In this document: piece after piece, positions 5,988-8,506 of the stretch
Position numbering within the stretch: position 1 is the stretch's first letter
Layout: each line of letters begins with the position of its first letter
Origin: a candidate division Zixibacteria bacterium RBG_16_43_9
GTDB taxonomy: Bacteria > Zixibacteria > MSB-5A5 > RBG-16-43-9
Assembly: GCA_001775355.1 (NCBI GenBank)
Contig: MEWM01000136.1
Span: 1,091 to 9,596 of the forward strand
Direction: 5' to 3'
DNA: 8,506 nt
The notes under the pieces: generated by a model
Seen by the model: the letters and a program-made list of their open reading frames with translations, nothing else
Databases searched by the model: none
What the model was told of the DNA's origin: nothing
Translations under genes and position numbers: made by a program

Positions 5988-6647
5988 ATGAGAAGGTTGA
6001 CAGTCGTTATACTGTTGGTGGTGGGGCTGCTTTTTTCAGCCTCAGCGGCTCAGGCTCAATTTACAGGGCAGCTTTCAACTGCCCACACCCTGCCGATAGG
6101 GAAGTACGATTTAGGCGGATATTTCGGAGTATACGATGGTGCTTTCGCCTTCTTCGGGCAGTTCAGGGGTGGAGCAGCAGATCATCTCGATTTGGGTATG
6201 AAGTTAGGAGTAATCAGCGAGAGCGGAGGCCCGCATTTTCCAGGAGACAATACCGGAGTTCTCCTGGGCGGGGATTTAAAATATCAGATCCTGAATGCCA
6301 GAAGCAAGGACCCTTTTGATCTTTCCATCGGAATAGGCCTGGAGTTTTCCGCAGTGACTGATTTCAATATCTTCTCATTCGGGGCAAATTTCATCGGCTC
6401 ATACGATTTTGACCTGAGCGAGGGCAGGGTCATCTCTCCATATGCCAGGCTGAATCTGAGAGGACAAAGAGAGCATATTGAGGTTGATCTCCCCTTTGGA
6501 CGAGCGAGCGCTACGGATAATGATTTTCAAGTTGGGCTTAATCCCGGAGCCAGCCTGAAGGTCTCCAACAATCTGCAGATAATCGGTGAATTCCAGTTTG
6601 ATGACAATTTTGGGTTTATCGGTGGGCTGACCTACTCCTTTTATTAA
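5988..6647 (+). CDS. Secreted outer-membrane beta-barrel protein of unknown function
   Basis: The 219-residue product starts with a clear signal peptide: basic MRR, a hydrophobic core (residues 4-16), and an AQA/Q cleavage site after A23. The mature part of about 196 residues is rich in alternating polar and hydrophobic stretches with many Gly, Phe and Tyr (YDLGGYFGVYDG, LDLGMKLGVISE, NIFSFGANFIGSYDF, LQIIGEFQFDDNFGFIGGL). It ends in YSFY, an aromatic terminal residue as used for recognition by the BAM machinery. A small barrel of about 8-10 strands in the outer membrane is therefore likely; the strand count is an estimate. I do not recognise a specific family or ligand. It is a single-gene unit with its own strong promoter, Shine-Dalgarno and terminator, which suggests high expression as an abundant surface protein. 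Confidence 0.78.
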   Translation: MRRLTVVILLVVGLLFSASAAQAQFTGQLSTAHTLPIGKYDLGGYFGVYDGAFAFFGQFRGGAADHLDLGMKLGVISESGGPHFPGDNTGVLLGGDLKYQILNARSKDPFDLSIGIGLEFSAVTDFNIFSFGANFIGSYDFDLSEGRVISPYARLNLRGQREHIEVDLPFGRASATDNDFQVGLNPGASLKVSNNLQIIGEFQFDDNFGFIGGLTYSFY

Positions 6648-6667
6648 TCCGAGATAAATATATTCTG

Positions 6668-6720
6668 AAAAAGCTCTGGTTTTTTTCAAGATACTCTTGA
6701 CCGCCAGAGCTTTTTTGTTT
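6668..6720 (+). terminator. Rho-independent terminator after the beta-barrel gene
   Basis: AAAAAGCTCTGG (6668-6679) pairs perfectly with CCAGAGCTTTTT (6704-6715), a 12-bp stem, and is followed by a T-rich tail TTTTTTGTTTTC. The 24-base loop carries a second small hairpin CAAGA / TCTTG (6687-6691 with 6695-6699). The stem starts 21 bases after the stop codon. The A-run on its left side means it may also terminate transcripts from the opposite strand. Confidence 0.9.
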
Positions 6721-6771
6721 TCTTTATGCCGTATGTCAAATTATAAATGAAGGTAAACTTACTTTACTCAA

Positions 6772-8436
6772 ATGCAAGACAAAAAGTATCGAATACTGGT
6801 CATAAGACTTAGTTCCCTGGGCGACATCATCCTGACAACTCCGGTGCTGGATGTTCTGAAAGAGAATTACAGAAATTCTGAAATATGTTTTCTTTCCAAA
6901 CAAAGGTATCAGGGACTTTTTGAGTCAGACCCCAGGGTCGACTCGGTAATTTATTTTGAGCCAGAAGGTAAAGATAAAGGGTTCTCTGGACTTCTTCGTC
7001 TGATAAGAGGCTTAAATCAGAAAAAATTTGACCTGATCGTAGATTTACATTCAAATTTGAGGAGTCTTCTTATCCGTCTTCTGGTGAGGGCTGGAAAGAA
7101 AGTTCATTATAACAAAAAAATAATCCCTCGACTCTTAATGGTTCATCTTAAGAGATGGAAGGTGAAACCTGTTTCGACCATTGACAATTACCTGGAAAGC
7201 TTAGGGGAGATGGGGATAAAAGCATGGAGCAGGATTCCAAGGCTTTATTCTAAAAACGAAAACAAAATCTGGGTCGAGAACTTTTTTATAGAAAATGGGC
7301 TGGAAAAAAAAGAAATTTTAATCGGAATCGCACCCGGTGCCAGATGGGAGACTAAAAAATGGGAATTAGACAAATTCTTTTCTGTGGCTAAAAGCCTGAG
7401 CCAGGATTTGCCTGCAAAGATATTGCTGGTCAGTGATAAAGATGATCAAAAGCTAATCGAGGGAATCGAAAATTATGTAGGAAAGGGAAGAACGATTCAG
7501 GCAATTGATTTACCTCTGGGCAGGTTAATTCTTCTTGTGGAAAGGTGCGACCTTTTCATCTCTAACGATTCAGGACCTATGCATCTTGCCTCAGCCCTAG
7601 GTGTTCCGACTATAGGGATTTTTGGTCCTACATCTCTAGGGTTGGGTTTTTCACTCTCAGGATTAGAGGATAAGGTTTTCTGGACAGGAGTTGAGTGCTC
7701 TCCCTGCAGTTTGCATGGGGAAAAGGATTGCGTCAAGGAATCAAGATACTGTATGGATAATATAAAACCAGAGAAGATTATCGAAGAGGCAAAAAGGATA
7801 TTAAGTGCTAATAAAGTTATTTTTCTGGACAGGGACGGAACTATCACCGAAGAAAAGGATTTTATTTCCAAGGTCGAGGAGATAAAGTTTCTTCCCGGTT
7901 CTGAGGAAGCTTTGAAAATAGTTCAGGGGTTAGGCTATAAATTGGTCATAGTCTCAAACCAGTCCGGAATTGCGCGGGGGATAATGACTGTGGAACAGGT
8001 GGAGAAAGTCAACAACTTCATTTTGAAAGAGCTGGCGAAGGAGGGAATAAAAATCGAGGCGATTTACTATTGTCCGCATCATCCGGACGAGAACTGCGAT
8101 TGCCGTAAACCCAGAACTGGCTTGATAAAAAGAGCTCTGCGGGATCATCAATTGAAGCTCAAAGGTGCCTGGGTAGTGGGGGATAAGCTGAGTGACGTGC
8201 TTTTAGGGAAGAATATAAAAGGAGAATCAATTTTAGTTTTGACCGGATATGGACAGGAAACAAAACAAAAAATCGAATCGGATTCCAATGGATCTGACTG
8301 GCAAAAGCCGAATTATATGGCTAAAAACCTTCTGGAGGCGGCGTCGTTCATTGAATCGGAAAGGTTGCAAAAGTCAGGAGGTTCGAAGCCAAATTCTTCT
8401 GCCGGAATACAGGAGAAGCGTGAACGTCGGGCGTAA
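6772..8436 (+). CDS. waaF-gmhB: Fusion of GT9 LPS heptosyltransferase (WaaF-like) and D,D-heptose 1,7-bisphosphate phosphatase (GmhB-like)
   Basis: The 554-residue protein has two enzyme parts. Residues 1 to about 343 are a family 9 glycosyltransferase: the start ILVIRLSSLGDIILTTPVL contains the expected catalytic-base aspartate (D18), PGARWETKKW (188-197) resembles heptosyltransferase II, and NDSGPMHLASALGVPTIGIFGPTS (265-288) is the ADP-heptose-binding signature. Residues 347 to about 500 are a HAD phosphatase of the GmhB/HisB-N type. It has DRDGT (D353 nucleophile, D355 acid/base), SNQSG (395-399), the zinc loop CPHHPDENCDCRKP (C434, H436, C442, C444, K446) and VGDKLSD (469-475). GmhB removes the 7-phosphate of heptose bisphosphate in ADP-heptose synthesis, and WaaF adds heptose to the LPS inner core. 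The domains join within three or four residues. The last 45 residues or so are a weakly conserved polar tail ending in a palindromic repeat. ATG 6772 has no clear Shine-Dalgarno. Exact acceptor specificity is inferred. Confidence 0.9.
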   Translation: MQDKKYRILVIRLSSLGDIILTTPVLDVLKENYRNSEICFLSKQRYQGLFESDPRVDSVIYFEPEGKDKGFSGLLRLIRGLNQKKFDLIVDLHSNLRSLLIRLLVRAGKKVHYNKKIIPRLLMVHLKRWKVKPVSTIDNYLESLGEMGIKAWSRIPRLYSKNENKIWVENFFIENGLEKKEILIGIAPGARWETKKWELDKFFSVAKSLSQDLPAKILLVSDKDDQKLIEGIENYVGKGRTIQAIDLPLGRLILLVERCDLFISNDSGPMHLASALGVPTIGIFGPTSLGLGFSLSGLEDKVFWTGVECSPCSLHGEKDCVKESRYCMDNIKPEKIIEEAKRILSANKVIFLDRDGTITEEKDFISKVEEIKFLPGSEEALKIVQGLGYKLVIVSNQSGIARGIMTVEQVEKVNNFILKELAKEGIKIEAIYYCPHHPDENCDCRKPRTGLIKRALRDHQLKLKGAWVVGDKLSDVLLGKNIKGESILVLTGYGQETKQKIESDSNGSDWQKPNYMAKNLLEAASFIESERLQKSGGSKPNSSAGIQEKRERRA

Positions 8437-8445
8437 AGCCCGACG
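8425..8445. repeat. Palindromic element, stem CGTCGGGC / GCCCGACG (family B, copy 2)
   Basis: A perfect 8-bp inverted repeat (8425-8432 with 8438-8445) surrounds the 5-nt loop GTAAA. The stop codon TAA of the preceding gene (8434-8436) lies in the loop, so the left arm encodes the last residues RRA. The stem core is shared with the element at 5668-5694. It is followed by CAACGAAAAAAAG, not a U-tract. Confidence 0.72.
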
Positions 8446-8457
8446 CAACGAAAAAAA

Positions 8458-8482
8458 GTAAAGCTAAAGCTTTACACTCCAG
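8458..8482 (+). repeat. Hairpin repeat GTAAAGC / GCTTTAC with ACTCCAG tail (family A, copy 2)
   Basis: The stem is GTAAAGC (8458-8464) and GCTTTAC (8469-8475), the loop is TAAA, and the tail ACTCCAG (8476-8482) is identical to copy 1 at 5851-5875. On the minus strand the hairpin is followed by a run of seven T, so it could serve as a weak terminator for transcripts coming from the right. On the + strand no U-tract follows. The remaining 24 bases to the window end show no feature that can be supported. Confidence 0.7.
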
Positions 8483-8506
8483 TCAAACAATTATGATATT
8501 AAAAAC

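Noticed and set aside
6742..6747. TATAAA as -10 box for the gene at 6772
   Set aside because: No acceptable -35 hexamer is found at 16-18 bp upstream. A promoter must exist after the terminator, but I cannot place it.
8493..8506. ATG at 8493 as start of the next gene
   Set aside because: Only four codons are visible and there is no Shine-Dalgarno; it cannot be supported within this window.

Overview
The window looks like a chromosomal piece of an uncultured diderm (Gram-negative) bacterium. The evidence is a LapB-type protein of lipopolysaccharide (LPS) control, a heptosyltransferase joined to a heptose-bisphosphate phosphatase, a small outer-membrane beta-barrel protein ending in an aromatic residue, and a SPOR-domain envelope protein. 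Several genes start without a clear Shine-Dalgarno sequence, and short palindromic repeats are scattered between genes, as in many metagenome-derived candidate phyla (possibly of the FCB/WOR-3/Zixibacteria kind). The phylum is an inference; no rRNA or other decisive marker is present. All recognised genes are on the + strand.

Layout. Positions 2-103 are the coiled-coil tail of a gene cut by the window edge, plausibly lapA. Positions 107-750 hold a small S23/four-helix-bundle gene (192-566) embedded in arrays of a degenerate 8-bp repeat (consensus RAGGRNTC), including a 37-nt-arm hairpin and an imperfect inverted repeat that brackets the gene. Then comes a tight run of three genes: lapB (814-1962), a TPR+SPOR periplasmic protein (1971-2987) and mutS (3034-5640). 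The 347-bp gap 5641-5987 contains three different palindromic elements followed by a near-consensus sigma-70 promoter that drives a secreted beta-barrel protein (5988-6647), closed by a rho-independent terminator (6668-6720). The last gene (6772-8436) encodes a GT9 heptosyltransferase fused without linker to a GmhB-type HAD phosphatase. Its stop codon sits in the loop of a palindromic repeat, and a second hairpin repeat follows.

How the parts fit. LapB (and LapA, if correctly called) acts at the inner membrane in LPS homeostasis. The fusion protein would supply heptose chemistry and transfer for the LPS inner core. The SPOR protein points to peptidoglycan/septum, and the beta-barrel to the outer membrane. 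MutS is a housekeeping mismatch-repair gene that happens to lie in the same run. The most unusual items are the S23 cassette apparently inserted between lapA and lapB, the heptosyltransferase-phosphatase fusion, and a dispersed hairpin family whose two copies show compensatory base changes.
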